Below, one piece after another: positions 1 through 6,892 of a DNA stretch of 13,022 nt. Numbering within the stretch: the first letter of the stretch is position 1; the number at the start of each line of letters is the position of its first letter. The position numbers and the translations under genes were made by a program. The notes under the pieces were generated by a model that was given only the letters and a program-made list of their open reading frames with translations, was not told the DNA's origin and made no database searches. The DNA lies in assembly GCA_030842085.1 (NCBI GenBank), contig JAUUSE010000050.1, positions 1-13,022 on the forward strand, in the 5' to 3' direction. This DNA comes from Timburyella sp030842085 (GTDB lineage Bacteria; Bacillota; Clostridia; Oscillospirales; Acutalibacteraceae).

Positions 1-62
1 AAAATATTCTAATTATATTTAAATATTTTATATATAATTGTAAATTTAATGCATTAAAAGTA

Positions 63-89
63 TTGACAAATATGTCGCTATGTTATAAA
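63..89 (+). promoter_or_regulatory. Probable vegetative promoter of the lipoprotein gene
   Basis: A perfect TTGACA (63-68) is followed after 15 bases by TATAAA (84-89), which carries an upstream TG (81-82) as in extended -10 elements. An alternative -10, TAAACT at 86-91, gives the ideal 17-base spacer but a poorer match. Either would start transcription about 40 bases before the ATG. The upstream DNA (1-62) is very AT-rich and shows no other structure. Confidence 0.5.
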
Positions 90-139
90 CTATATGTGTC
101 GATAGGCTACCAACACAATAAATAGAGGAGGAAAATAAT

Positions 140-955
140 ATGAAGTACATAAAATTTATAGCCATGTCTCTCGTATTTATGCTGGCACTGCTTTTGCCTG
201 GTTGCGATGAGGCTATCTATCAGGAATATGTAGATGCATGTGAGAAAACATCTCATCTGGAGGCGGTCAGCGGCAGCATAGAATACAGCTTCGACCTGAA
301 TAAAGAGTCTGGCGACGGCTTTAGCTTTCCTATGAAAGCCGATTACAAAATGCGCACAGAGAACGGAGAAATTTCTCAAATGTCGATGAATATAAACTAC
401 AGCTTTTTAAATCAGGATATCACGGCTTCGACATATGCCGATAAGGAATTTATGTATATGGACGCCGTCGACCTTAAAACAAAAACTCCCGTTGACAAAG
501 AGAAATTATTAGAATATGAAAGCATTGCGTCAAGCTATGTAAACTTGTCGGAAGATGTTCTGAAAAATGCCGAGCGCACCGTTGAGGATGGCATCGTAAA
601 TGTTGTCGTCACGTTTGACGGCAATCTTTTAAGAGAGCAGCTTATCGACATCTTTACAACTTCATTCTTCCAAGGCTATAACCCCGGCATGGCATCAGTG
701 CAAAACCCTGAATATATTTCCGATATTTCCGACGCTAACGTAAAATATACCATTAATGCCGACGGATATATTGTCTCCGAAAGCCTTGATTTTTCAATGA
801 CCTTGGACGTAAACGGCACATCTACATCCGTAGACGCTCACATGGCGCTGACATACGACAATCCCGGCCAGCCGGTGGAGATTGAGGTACCGAATTTAGA
901 CGAATATGAAACTCTGCCAGACGAAATCTTTTCCACATTTTCCAGTGCATCATAA
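140..955 (+). CDS. Secreted lipoprotein of unknown function
   Basis: A 271-residue protein with a lipoprotein signal: positively charged start (K2, K5), hydrophobic stretch 6-19, and lipobox L19-P20-G21-C22, so Cys22 should be lipidated and the mature protein held on the outer face of the membrane. The rest is hydrophilic and looks rich in beta strands (alternating polar/hydrophobic stretches), in the style of LolA/LppX-like or DUF6612-like clostridial lipoproteins, but I do not recognise a definite family. The start is well supported: AGGAGG at 126-131, 8 bases before the ATG. It has its own promoter and ends at a strong bidirectional terminator, so it appears monocistronic. It converges with the thioredoxin gene. 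No transporter lies beside it, so a substrate-binding role has no support from context. Confidence 0.85.
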   Translation: MKYIKFIAMSLVFMLALLLPGCDEAIYQEYVDACEKTSHLEAVSGSIEYSFDLNKESGDGFSFPMKADYKMRTENGEISQMSMNINYSFLNQDITASTYADKEFMYMDAVDLKTKTPVDKEKLLEYESIASSYVNLSEDVLKNAERTVEDGIVNVVVTFDGNLLREQLIDIFTTSFFQGYNPGMASVQNPEYISDISDANVKYTINADGYIVSESLDFSMTLDVNGTSTSVDAHMALTYDNPGQPVEIEVPNLDEYETLPDEIFSTFSSAS

Positions 956-975
956 TAAAAATTTATGGTAATATT

Positions 976-1008
976 AAAAGCCGCCCAGATTATTTCTGGG
1001 CGGCTTTT
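976..1008. terminator. Bidirectional rho-independent terminator
   Basis: A perfect 14-bp stem (976-989 with 995-1008) encloses a 5-base loop. Its GC-rich core is flanked by AAAA on the left and TTTT on the right, so it can end transcripts from both the plus-strand lipoprotein gene and the minus-strand thioredoxin gene that converge here. Confidence 0.92.
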
Positions 1009-1015
1009 CTGCTTA

Positions 1016-1327
1016 TTAAATATATGATTTTATTACCCGCTCTAATTCTTCTTTGGGGCGCATTCCCACCAGTGTGTCTATTACTTTGCCATCCTTTACA
1101 AACAGCAGCGTAGGTATGCTCATTATGCCAAATGAGGATGCAAGCTCCTGATTTTTATCGGTATTTACTTTTACTATTTTTACATCATCTATCTCTTCAG
1201 AAAGCTCCTCAAGTATTGGAGAAAGCATTTTGCAGGGCATGCACCAGTCGGCATAAAAATCTACAAGCACTAATCCCTTTTCCGCCATGACTTCCTTTTC
1301 AAAATCAGCAGTATCAAGCATTATCAT
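1016..1327 (-). CDS. trxA: Thioredoxin with WCMPC active site
   Basis: A 103-residue single-domain thioredoxin, the usual length for the family. It is a cytoplasmic dithiol-disulfide oxidoreductase, normally recycled by thioredoxin reductase, which is not in this window. Visible features are the beta strand LVDFYADW leading into W28-C29-M30-P31-C32, and the cis-proline loop S70-I71-P72-T73. The active site has Met where classical thioredoxins have Gly (WCGPC); an altered residue between the cysteines can shift redox potential or partner choice. Start choice: three in-frame ATGs lie close together (1333, 1327, 1321). The Shine-Dalgarno GGAGG (1335-1339) is 1, 7 and 13 bases from them, so the middle one at 1327 is preferred; the longest reading frame would add two residues. 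It stands alone, with its own upstream region and terminator. Confidence 0.93.
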   Translation of the reverse strand: MIMLDTADFEKEVMAEKGLVLVDFYADWCMPCKMLSPILEELSEEIDDVKIVKVNTDKNQELASSFGIMSIPTLLFVKDGKVIDTLVGMRPKEELERVIKSYI

Positions 1328-1368
1328 AATCATACCTCCATTTACTCATCAAATATAGTATATACAAT

Positions 1369-1397
1369 ATCATAACACATTATACTATACTGTACAA
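1369..1397 (-). promoter_or_regulatory. Candidate promoter of the thioredoxin gene
   Basis: Read on the minus strand, TTGTAC (1397-1392) is followed after 17 bases by TATGAT (1374-1369), with a TG just upstream of the -10. A perfect TATAAT also lies at 1384-1379 but lacks a recognisable -35. The region is so rich in TATA-like runs that the exact site is uncertain. Confidence 0.35.
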
Positions 1398-1420
1398 GTA
1401 GTAATTGTCCCATCTGCTAT

Positions 1421-2644
1421 TTATTTTTTCTTTTTGCTGTTTATTACAGTTATAATAACAGTGGCGGCAACCAGCACGACGGCGGCAGCAGCTATACCTA
1501 TGACCCAGCCGAGTTCATTGCCCTGTCCCGTTGATGGATTGGCTATGCCCTCCTCCGGCTGCGAAGATGAGTCTGAATTCGCAGGCGTGCTTGCGGTGCT
1601 GCCTGTGCTCGATGATGCACTGCTGTCGGGCTGCGATGGATTTAAGTCGGTGAGTCCAGAGATATTTGCGTAAAGCTCCTCGGCATTTGCAACAGCGCCC
1701 AGCGCCATTACACACTGACGCGTGCTGTAATCATCAGGAGCGGTAAACCAGCCCGTTCCGTTCTTTGAGGCCGAATCGGACCAAAAACCGCCGTTTTCAT
1801 CTTGGAAACTGAGCAGCGCGTCTACAATATTAACGCCGTCCGTCGTCCATTTATCAGACGTGACGTCCTCGCCCGCCATTATAAGGCCTATTATGGTATA
1901 AGCCTGTGCGCAGCTGCTGTCAGCGCCGTAATATTCAAACAAGCCGTTTGCACCAAGTTTTGATTTTATAAAGCTTATGCAGCTTTCACGCTCAGTATTT
2001 GCGGCAGTGTAATCAAAAAATGACATCGCCATTAGCATTGTCGCTGTAACGTCTACAGCGCCATCGTCGCCGTAGTTGTTGTATCCGCCGTCTTGCTTTT
2101 TCTGCGATATAATCGCGTCTATAGCCGCTGCAGCGTCGTATTTTGCATCATAGCCGTAAAGCTTTGCCGCCTGCAGCGATATAAGCGCCCATGCGTCGTC
2201 CATAATGTCGGCGGCGCCGGCTGTTTTAAATGAGCCGGACGCATCCTGCCTTAAGCAGAGCGCGTCGGCAAACTGCTTTACGCCGTCCATGTCGTCGTTT
2301 ATTATTGATATTATTATGCCCTTGGCATATTCGCGTGAGTATGATGCGTCGGTTATCACCGTTATATCCGGCTGCACGCTGAGATATTCATAGCCCTCCA
2401 TACCGTATACACCGGCGGCATATGCTGCAAGCACATGCTCCATATCAGCCTTTATAGCATCTTCTCCTTCATAGTCTTCGGCAAATAAATACGACAGGTT
2501 GTCCTTGTGATATTCCATGGCTTTCACTGCCGCAGCCTTAGCCGTATCAGCATAATCAGAAATTGATGCTGATGCCGGCAATACAAACAAAATCGACATT
2601 ATCACTGCCATTACGGCTGATATAATTCCTATGTTTCTTTTCAT
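1421..2644 (-). CDS. Cell-surface protein with squalene-cyclase-like repeats and NPSTG anchor
   Basis: A 407-residue exported protein. Residues 1-27 form a signal peptide (MKRN start, hydrophobic core, ASA cleavage site). Residues about 125-320 contain at least four helical repeats like those of prenyltransferase/squalene-oxidase (alpha/alpha toroid) proteins, marked by QDASGSF (133-139), QKKQDGGY (181-188), LGANGLF (230-236) and QDENGGFW (281-288). A Ser/Thr/Pro/Asn linker (336-365) leads to NPSTG (369-373), a hydrophobic segment (379-401) and a KKKK tail: the layout of a sortase substrate, with an NPxTG-type rather than LPxTG motif. Terpene-cyclase activity is unlikely; I see no DxDD or DCTAE motif, and secreted proteins with this fold in clostridia are mostly uncharacterised. 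The gene starts 30 bases after the phosphoglucomutase stop, so the two are probably cotranscribed. The Shine-Dalgarno is weak. No clear terminator follows. Confidence 0.85.
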   Translation of the reverse strand: MKRNIGIISAVMAVIMSILFVLPASASISDYADTAKAAAVKAMEYHKDNLSYLFAEDYEGEDAIKADMEHVLAAYAAGVYGMEGYEYLSVQPDITVITDASYSREYAKGIIISIINDDMDGVKQFADALCLRQDASGSFKTAGAADIMDDAWALISLQAAKLYGYDAKYDAAAAIDAIISQKKQDGGYNNYGDDGAVDVTATMLMAMSFFDYTAANTERESCISFIKSKLGANGLFEYYGADSSCAQAYTIIGLIMAGEDVTSDKWTTDGVNIVDALLSFQDENGGFWSDSASKNGTGWFTAPDDYSTRQCVMALGAVANAEELYANISGLTDLNPSQPDSSASSSTGSTASTPANSDSSSQPEEGIANPSTGQGNELGWVIGIAAAAVVLVAATVIITVINSKKKK

Positions 2645-2674
2645 ATGCGTCTCACTTCTTTCATTGTTTTTATA

Positions 2675-4396
2675 TTAATGCTCTTTTGCCAGCAGATTAT
2701 TCATGTAATCACTGAGCTTTTGCGCCTCTGCCTGGCTTGTCTCTTTATCTGCCGACACGCTTATTATATATACTTTTATTTTGGGCTCGGTGCCGCTTGG
2801 ACGGATTATAACATCGGCGCCGTCCGCCAGCCTGTAAGCAAGCACATCTGACTTCGGCAGCGTAAGCTTTGTAACATTATCGCCCTCTGTGCATGTACCC
2901 GTCAGATAGTCCGAAACCGATACGACATCCGTACCGTTTATTTGAACAGGTGGATTGTTTCTTAAATCCTCCATAATCTCTTTCATCTGAGCCATGCCCT
3001 TGGAGCCTTCAAAATAGCTGTTTATAAGCAGTTTTGTATAATACCCATATTCTTTATAAAGCTCATCCATATAATCGGCAAGGGTACGTCCCTCTTTTTT
3101 AAGCACAGCCGCTATCTCAGCAAGCAGCAGTGCGGCTGCCACCGCGTCCTTATCTCTTACATAGGTTCCTGGCAGATACCCATAGCTTTCCTCAAATCCA
3201 AGAACATATCTGTCATCGTCGCCCTTGGATTCGAGCAGCGCTATCTGCTCGCCTATAAACTTAAAGCCGGTGAGGACGTCTATTACCTCACAACCGTATT
3301 TTTGAGCTACTTTATCGGTCATTCGGCTTGTTACTATGGTTTTTACGCAAACCGGCTTTTTAAGAGATGCCGGACGATTTTTCAGTATATAGTCCAGCAT
3401 GATAATGCCCATTTCATCGCCGTTTAAAAGGACATAGTCATCGCCGCTTTTAACGGCGGCGCCAACCCTGTCGGAGTCGGGGTCGGTAGCTAAAAGTATA
3501 TCTGCCGGACGCTTTTCTGCCAGCTTGATTGCGCACTCAAACGATTCCCTAAACTCCGGATTTGGGAAAGGCGTTGTGGGGAAATTGCCGTCCGGCGCCT
3601 CCTGCTCTGGTACTACACGCAAGTCCTTTACACCCGCCAACGCCAGCGCCTCGCGAACCGGCTTGTTGCCGGCGCCGTTAAGGGGAGTATATATCACGCT
3701 TAAATCAGCGTTTCTTATAGCGTCCTTATCCACCATACAGCCAAGTACACATTTATAATACGCGTCGAATAAGTCTCTTTTTACATATTCTATCATGCCG
3801 TTTTTTCTAAGCTGCTCGAATTCGCCGCACTTTACAGAGCCGAAAATATCCAGCGTATCTATTATGTCCATTATATGCTGGCTTTCTTCCAGTCCGAGCT
3901 GACAGCCGTCGGCGCCGTACGCTTTAAAGCCGTTATATTTCGCAGGATTATGACTGGCCGTTATCATTGCGCCGGCATTGCATTTTAAATGTCTTACAGC
4001 GTATGAGAGAACAGGTGTGGGGGCCAACTCTTCAAAAATATACGTCTTAACGCCGTTTGCGGCAAGCACGCTGGCTGTGCGCTTGGCAAAAAGCGTAGAA
4101 TTGTTGCGCGAATCATAGCATATAACGGCGCTTCCATTTTTTGTCATGCTGTTTATATGCTCCGCCATGGCCTGAGCAATTTTTGAAACAGTATAAATAT
4201 TCATCCTGTTTGTACCGGCGCCCATTTCGCCGCGCATGCCGCCGGTGCCAAATTCCAGATTTTTGTAAAAACGCTCGTATATGGCGTCTTTGTCGCCCTT
4301 TATCTCCTCAAGTTCCTTAACAATAGATACATCCTCTTTAGCCTTTTCACACCAAACTTCATAAAGCTGCTGTTCCGTCATCTTTCCACCATCCAT
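2675..4396 (-). CDS. pgcA: Phosphoglucomutase / phosphomannomutase (alpha-D-phosphohexomutase)
   Basis: A full-length 573-residue alpha-D-phosphohexomutase, matching the length of the Bacillus PgcA-type enzymes. It interconverts hexose-1-phosphate and hexose-6-phosphate in the cytoplasm, supplying glucose-1-phosphate for UDP-glucose, glycogen or wall polymers. All four family signatures are present: phosphoserine loop TASHNP (146-151, Ser148), metal-binding DPDSDR (305-310), sugar-binding GFEESYG (400-406) and phosphate-binding RPSGTEPK (532-539). Glucose versus mannose preference cannot be decided from sequence; the gene symbol follows similarity of length and motifs. Start: the first ATG (4396) has no clear ribosome binding site, whereas the sixth codon (ATG at 4381) has GGTGG four bases before it and may be the true start. 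A good promoter lies about 70 bases upstream, and a surface-protein gene follows after 30 bases. Confidence 0.93.
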   Translation of the reverse strand: MDGGKMTEQQLYEVWCEKAKEDVSIVKELEEIKGDKDAIYERFYKNLEFGTGGMRGEMGAGTNRMNIYTVSKIAQAMAEHINSMTKNGSAVICYDSRNNSTLFAKRTASVLAANGVKTYIFEELAPTPVLSYAVRHLKCNAGAMITASHNPAKYNGFKAYGADGCQLGLEESQHIMDIIDTLDIFGSVKCGEFEQLRKNGMIEYVKRDLFDAYYKCVLGCMVDKDAIRNADLSVIYTPLNGAGNKPVREALALAGVKDLRVVPEQEAPDGNFPTTPFPNPEFRESFECAIKLAEKRPADILLATDPDSDRVGAAVKSGDDYVLLNGDEMGIIMLDYILKNRPASLKKPVCVKTIVTSRMTDKVAQKYGCEVIDVLTGFKFIGEQIALLESKGDDDRYVLGFEESYGYLPGTYVRDKDAVAAALLLAEIAAVLKKEGRTLADYMDELYKEYGYYTKLLINSYFEGSKGMAQMKEIMEDLRNNPPVQINGTDVVSVSDYLTGTCTEGDNVTKLTLPKSDVLAYRLADGADVIIRPSGTEPKIKVYIISVSADKETSQAEAQKLSDYMNNLLAKEH

Positions 4397-4698
4397 ATCT
4401 TATTAACCCGCTAAAGCGCTGCTTTCTCATTAATACAGCATTCTTCAACGCATATATTCCATATAGTTATTATATCAATCCTAAATAATTTATTCAATTA
4501 TAATTTATATAAATGCCGTGCGCACTTTTTCCCCGCTTTTTGTTCCCTTTTTCCAATTTAAAGCCCTCTATATTCTGTGCAATCCGCAACAATTTGTTAA
4601 AGAATTTTTACTATCATACTTAAACATAAGCATAATTAACATAAATAATTTTACTAATGTGTAAAACTTGCAAACGGTTATGCGCTAAAATGCTTAAT
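4382..4698. other. Gene-free spacer upstream of phosphoglucomutase
   Basis: AT-rich spacer between the phosphoglucomutase gene and the terminator of the bofA-like gene. Its left third holds the phosphoglucomutase promoter and a roughly 65-base untranslated leader without an obvious riboswitch fold. In about 4498-4698 I see no credible reading frame with a ribosome binding site, no RNA gene and no repeats. Confidence 0.5.
4469..4497 (-). promoter_or_regulatory. Vegetative promoter of the phosphoglucomutase operon
   Basis: On the minus strand, TTGAAT (4497-4492) is separated by exactly 17 bases from a perfect TATAAT (4474-4469), preceded by TGA, an extended -10. It is the best sigma-A-type promoter in the window and would give a 5' leader of about 65-80 bases. 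Confidence 0.68.
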
Positions 4699-4731
4699 AA
4701 AAAAGAGGCTGATTTTATCAGCCTCTTTTTT
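4699..4731. terminator. Rho-independent terminator after the bofA-like gene
   Basis: GAGGCTGAT (4705-4713) pairs perfectly with ATCAGCCTC (4717-4725) around a 3-base loop. Six A on the left and six T on the right extend the stem and provide U-tracts in both directions. It lies just after the stop of the minus-strand bofA-like gene. Confidence 0.9.
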
Positions 4732-4743
4732 ATAATTCTGCCT

Positions 4744-5010
4744 CTAAAAAATCCACACCAGTTTTAGTATTATCATTAATATAACCCCCGGCAAAGACAG
4801 CACCGCAGAGCAAATAAGCGTCCACAGATTTATGGGCAGGCCAAATCCGGTAAAACTTCCAGTAATTGATGCCACTATCAAGGCTGCAATTCCTATCAAT
4901 GCAGAAATAATCAAATAATGCCTCGCCCTTTTGCTCTTTACCGCCGCCACTATAATAGCCAGTCCCGCTACTATTGCGCATATTATGTATATAACTTTTA
5001 AAACCTGCAT
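4744..5010 (-). CDS. bofA: BofA-family inhibitor of pro-sigma-K processing
   Basis: An 88-residue membrane protein, close to the 87 residues of Bacillus subtilis BofA. Hydrophobic segments lie at about 5-23 and 33-50. The C-terminal family signature is clear: GLPINLWT (57-64) then LSLPGVILMIILK (71-83), resembling VPINLVTTAISGILGIPG in B. subtilis as I recall it. In Bacillus, BofA sits in the outer forespore membrane and holds the protease SpoIVFB inactive until the sigma-G checkpoint signal arrives. Start: an in-frame ATG at 5025 exists, but GGAGG lies downstream of it and 8 bases before the ATG at 5010, so 5010 is the start. It is a single-gene unit with a sigma-E-like promoter and its own terminator. 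It implies a sporulating lineage, though clostridia use the sigma-K checkpoint variably. spoIVFA and spoIVFB are not in this window. Confidence 0.85.
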   Translation of the reverse strand: MQVLKVIYIICAIVAGLAIIVAAVKSKRARHYLIISALIGIAALIVASITGSFTGFGLPINLWTLICSAVLSLPGVILMIILKLVWIF

Positions 5011-5040
5011 ATCTTTATCCTCCATTTTTCCGCTTATTCA

Positions 5041-5069
5041 AGCATATGTTAAAAGGACTTGTTATATTA
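5041..5069 (-). promoter_or_regulatory. Putative sigma-E sporulation promoter of bofA
   Basis: On the minus strand, TAATATA (5069-5063) fits the sigma-E -35 consensus (G/T)(A/C)ATA(A/T)T at six of seven positions. After a 14-base spacer comes CATATGCT (5048-5041), which agrees with CATACAnT in five of seven defined positions. It would start transcription about 25 bases before the bofA start. bofA belongs to the mother-cell sigma-E regulon in Bacillus, so site and gene agree. Confidence 0.55.
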
Positions 5070-5099
5070 CAGGCATATTTAAACTTTTACATTTGAATT

Positions 5100-5128
5100 T
5101 TGTCTGTTTTATAGCTTAATTTTATGCT
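5100..5128 (+). promoter_or_regulatory. Candidate promoter of the acetyltransferase gene
   Basis: TTGTCT (5100-5105) and TATGCT (5123-5128) are spaced by 17 bases and lie just upstream of the acetyltransferase start. Each matches consensus at four of six positions. TATAAA at 5131-5136 is an alternative -10 without a good -35. Confidence 0.35.
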
Positions 5129-5150
5129 ATTATAAAATTGGTGATATTAA

Positions 5151-5648
5151 ATGGAGATAACCTTAAAAGTAGCAGAACATGGCGAGAAAAGTATTCTGAA
5201 TAATCTGCTTGAAAAATACAACTACGAATTCTCGCAATACGATAAAATGCCGTTTAATAATGATGGGCTTTATAGCTATATGTATCTTGATTCATATTTT
5301 ACATCGCCTAATCGCTTTGCATATTTTATCTTCGCCGATGAGCATTTAGCCGGGTTTGCCATGGTCAACAATCGCTCAGAATGCGACCGTCGAGTAGACT
5401 GGTCGATTGCTGAATTTTTTGTGGCCTATCCGTACAGACGGCAGGGAGCCGGCAGTAAAACAATGGAAAAGCTGTTTGAAAGACACAAAGGTTTTTGGAA
5501 TATAAAATATCATCCGAAAAACACCGTGTCCAAGTCATTTTGGACTAAAATTGCCGATAAATATTCCTGCGGGGAATATGAACTGCTGAGCGGCAATGAA
5601 AAATATTATGATGATACAATGCCGGAAGTGCTGTTTTTTAAGGTCTGA
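5151..5648 (+). CDS. GNAT-family N-acetyltransferase
   Basis: A 165-residue protein of typical GNAT size, predicted to transfer an acetyl group from acetyl-CoA to an amine. The acetyl-CoA pyrophosphate loop (motif A) is visible as the strand IAEFFVAYPYRR followed by R96-R97-Q98-G99-A100-G101-S102, the R/Q-x-x-G-x-G/A pattern, and then a helix (KTMEKLFE). The strand before it, HLAGFAMVNN (65-74), fits the usual beta-4. Positions F129 and W131 near the end (SKSFWTK) fit the region where GNAT proteins carry N-x-x-A-x-x-F/L-Y. Substrate cannot be read from the sequence. The ribosome binding site is GGTGAT, 5 bases before the ATG. It is divergent from bofA, is followed by a stem-loop at 5734, and looks monocistronic. 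Confidence 0.85.
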   Translation: MEITLKVAEHGEKSILNNLLEKYNYEFSQYDKMPFNNDGLYSYMYLDSYFTSPNRFAYFIFADEHLAGFAMVNNRSECDRRVDWSIAEFFVAYPYRRQGAGSKTMEKLFERHKGFWNIKYHPKNTVSKSFWTKIADKYSCGEYELLSGNEKYYDDTMPEVLFFKV

Positions 5649-5733
5649 AGCACAACTGGCTGCAATATTAAAAAGCAACAATTTTGAGAGTTTTTTAATG
5701 GCGCAGCATCATATACATATAGGTATTATAACA

Positions 5734-5763
5734 GGAAGCAGGCGGCATAAGCCGCCTGCTTCC
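5734..5763. terminator. GC-rich stem-loop between convergent genes
   Basis: A perfect 13-bp stem (5734-5746 with 5751-5763) has a 4-base ATAA loop. It lies between the convergent acetyltransferase and dehydrogenase genes, so a transcription-ending role is likely. Neither side has a real run of T: the plus strand continues CTATATTACT and the minus strand TGTTATAATA. It may therefore be an inefficient terminator or a 3'-end stabilising structure. Confidence 0.6.
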
Positions 5764-5808
5764 CTATATTACTACCCCTCAAACTATCAATAATAAAATT
5801 GTTTTATA

Positions 5809-6867
5809 CTATCTGTCGCCTCCGACAATTTCCTGAGTTTGGCCGTCAAGGCGCAAAACAAGATTATTCCTTACGGCTTTGTCAGCTGCAAAAGCGACCT
5901 TCATCGTGCTCTCAACATCGTCTATCGTCGGGCTTGACACATATCCCGGCTCCTCTATCATATGTATGAGTTCTAAAAGCTGGCCGTACATATTTTTATA
6001 TATGCTCTTGACGTTTATTATATGATGCTCGCCGGTCTTTCCGTCATACCAGCGTATCAAGTCGCCGAGCTCATGACCATCGCTGCGGTCGCAGGACAGT
6101 ATAAGCTTAATGTAGCCGCTGTCGCCGATAAACTCCTTAAGATTATTCGCCATCATGTTCTTGGACCAGCCGCTCTCATAGTTAAACACAGTGCCGTCAG
6201 CGAGTACTGCATTCATCATGCTGTAATTATACGAGCCGTCAGGTACATCACCGTCTATATTTGTCGATATGCCGGACACCTGTACTATTTTCGAGCCGGT
6301 AAACCACTGCGCTACGTCAATATAATGCACACCGCAGTCCACAAGCGGCGGGCAGAAGCTCAGCAGATGCTGGTACCTTTCCCAATTAACAGCATTGTGG
6401 TTCTGCGCCATTCTGAACACCTTAGGACGTCCTATCGCTCCGTTCTTTATCATGTCGGCAATCGTCTTATAAGACTCGTTATGACGGAGTATGTGTCCAA
6501 CAAGCACCTTTGACTTGGCAGCATTGCGTACCGCGCTTACAAACTCCAGCGAGCTCTCTAATGTGTCGGCCACCGGCTTTTCGCACAGCACATGCTTGCC
6601 ATGAGATATACAAGCTTTTAAAATTTCCAGATGCGTTTCAGTATAGGTTGCAATTATAAATATGTCGACCTCATCGTTTGTAAGATACTTATTATAATCT
6701 GTCGACCAAGACTCCGCACCATATTTGCGGGCAAACAGTCTTGCCGCACTTTCATTTATATCAACTACGCCGACAATCCTTATATTATCCCTATAATATA
6801 TGTCATCAAGATGCGTAGCACCTATATATCCGCAGCCGACAAGTACAACGCCGTATTTGTCTTTCAT
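5809..6867 (-). CDS. Gfo/Idh/MocA-family NAD(P)-dependent dehydrogenase (last gene of the cluster)
   Basis: A 352-residue two-domain oxidoreductase, a normal length for the family. The N-terminal Rossmann domain starts with VVLVGCGYIG (7-16) and has an acidic residue (D36) at the end of the second strand, favouring NAD over NADP. The family motif is C95-E96-K97-P98, with Lys97 the expected catalytic lysine. The C-terminal domain has DCGVHYIDVAQW (177-188), with His181 and Asp184 as the expected substrate-side pair. Such enzymes oxidise a ring hydroxyl of sugars, inositols or sugar derivatives. It begins 25 bases after the stop of the TIM-barrel isomerase gene, and an in-frame stop directly precedes the ATG, which fixes the start. 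The ribosome binding site is weak (GTGG, 8 bases away), suggesting translational coupling. Substrate unknown. Confidence 0.9.
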   Translation of the reverse strand: MKDKYGVVLVGCGYIGATHLDDIYYRDNIRIVGVVDINESAARLFARKYGAESWSTDYNKYLTNDEVDIFIIATYTETHLEILKACISHGKHVLCEKPVADTLESSLEFVSAVRNAAKSKVLVGHILRHNESYKTIADMIKNGAIGRPKVFRMAQNHNAVNWERYQHLLSFCPPLVDCGVHYIDVAQWFTGSKIVQVSGISTNIDGDVPDGSYNYSMMNAVLADGTVFNYESGWSKNMMANNLKEFIGDSGYIKLILSCDRSDGHELGDLIRWYDGKTGEHHIINVKSIYKNMYGQLLELIHMIEEPGYVSSPTIDDVESTMKVAFAADKAVRNNLVLRLDGQTQEIVGGDR

Positions 6868-6892
6868 CTAATTAACCACATTCCCCTGCTAT

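Noticed and set aside
107..379. Open frame on the minus strand over the lipoprotein gene
   Set aside because: It lies opposite the well-supported lipoprotein gene, runs into its ribosome binding site, and has no convincing start signal of its own.
4730..4981. Alternative minus-strand frame overlapping the bofA-like gene
   Set aside because: It would read through the terminator stem region and has no family features, whereas the bofA frame has the family signature, a ribosome binding site and a promoter.
6022..6513. 163-codon plus-strand frame opposite a dehydrogenase gene
   Set aside because: Its composition is that of an antisense shadow of a conserved Gfo/Idh/MocA gene; no ribosome binding site or recognisable domain.
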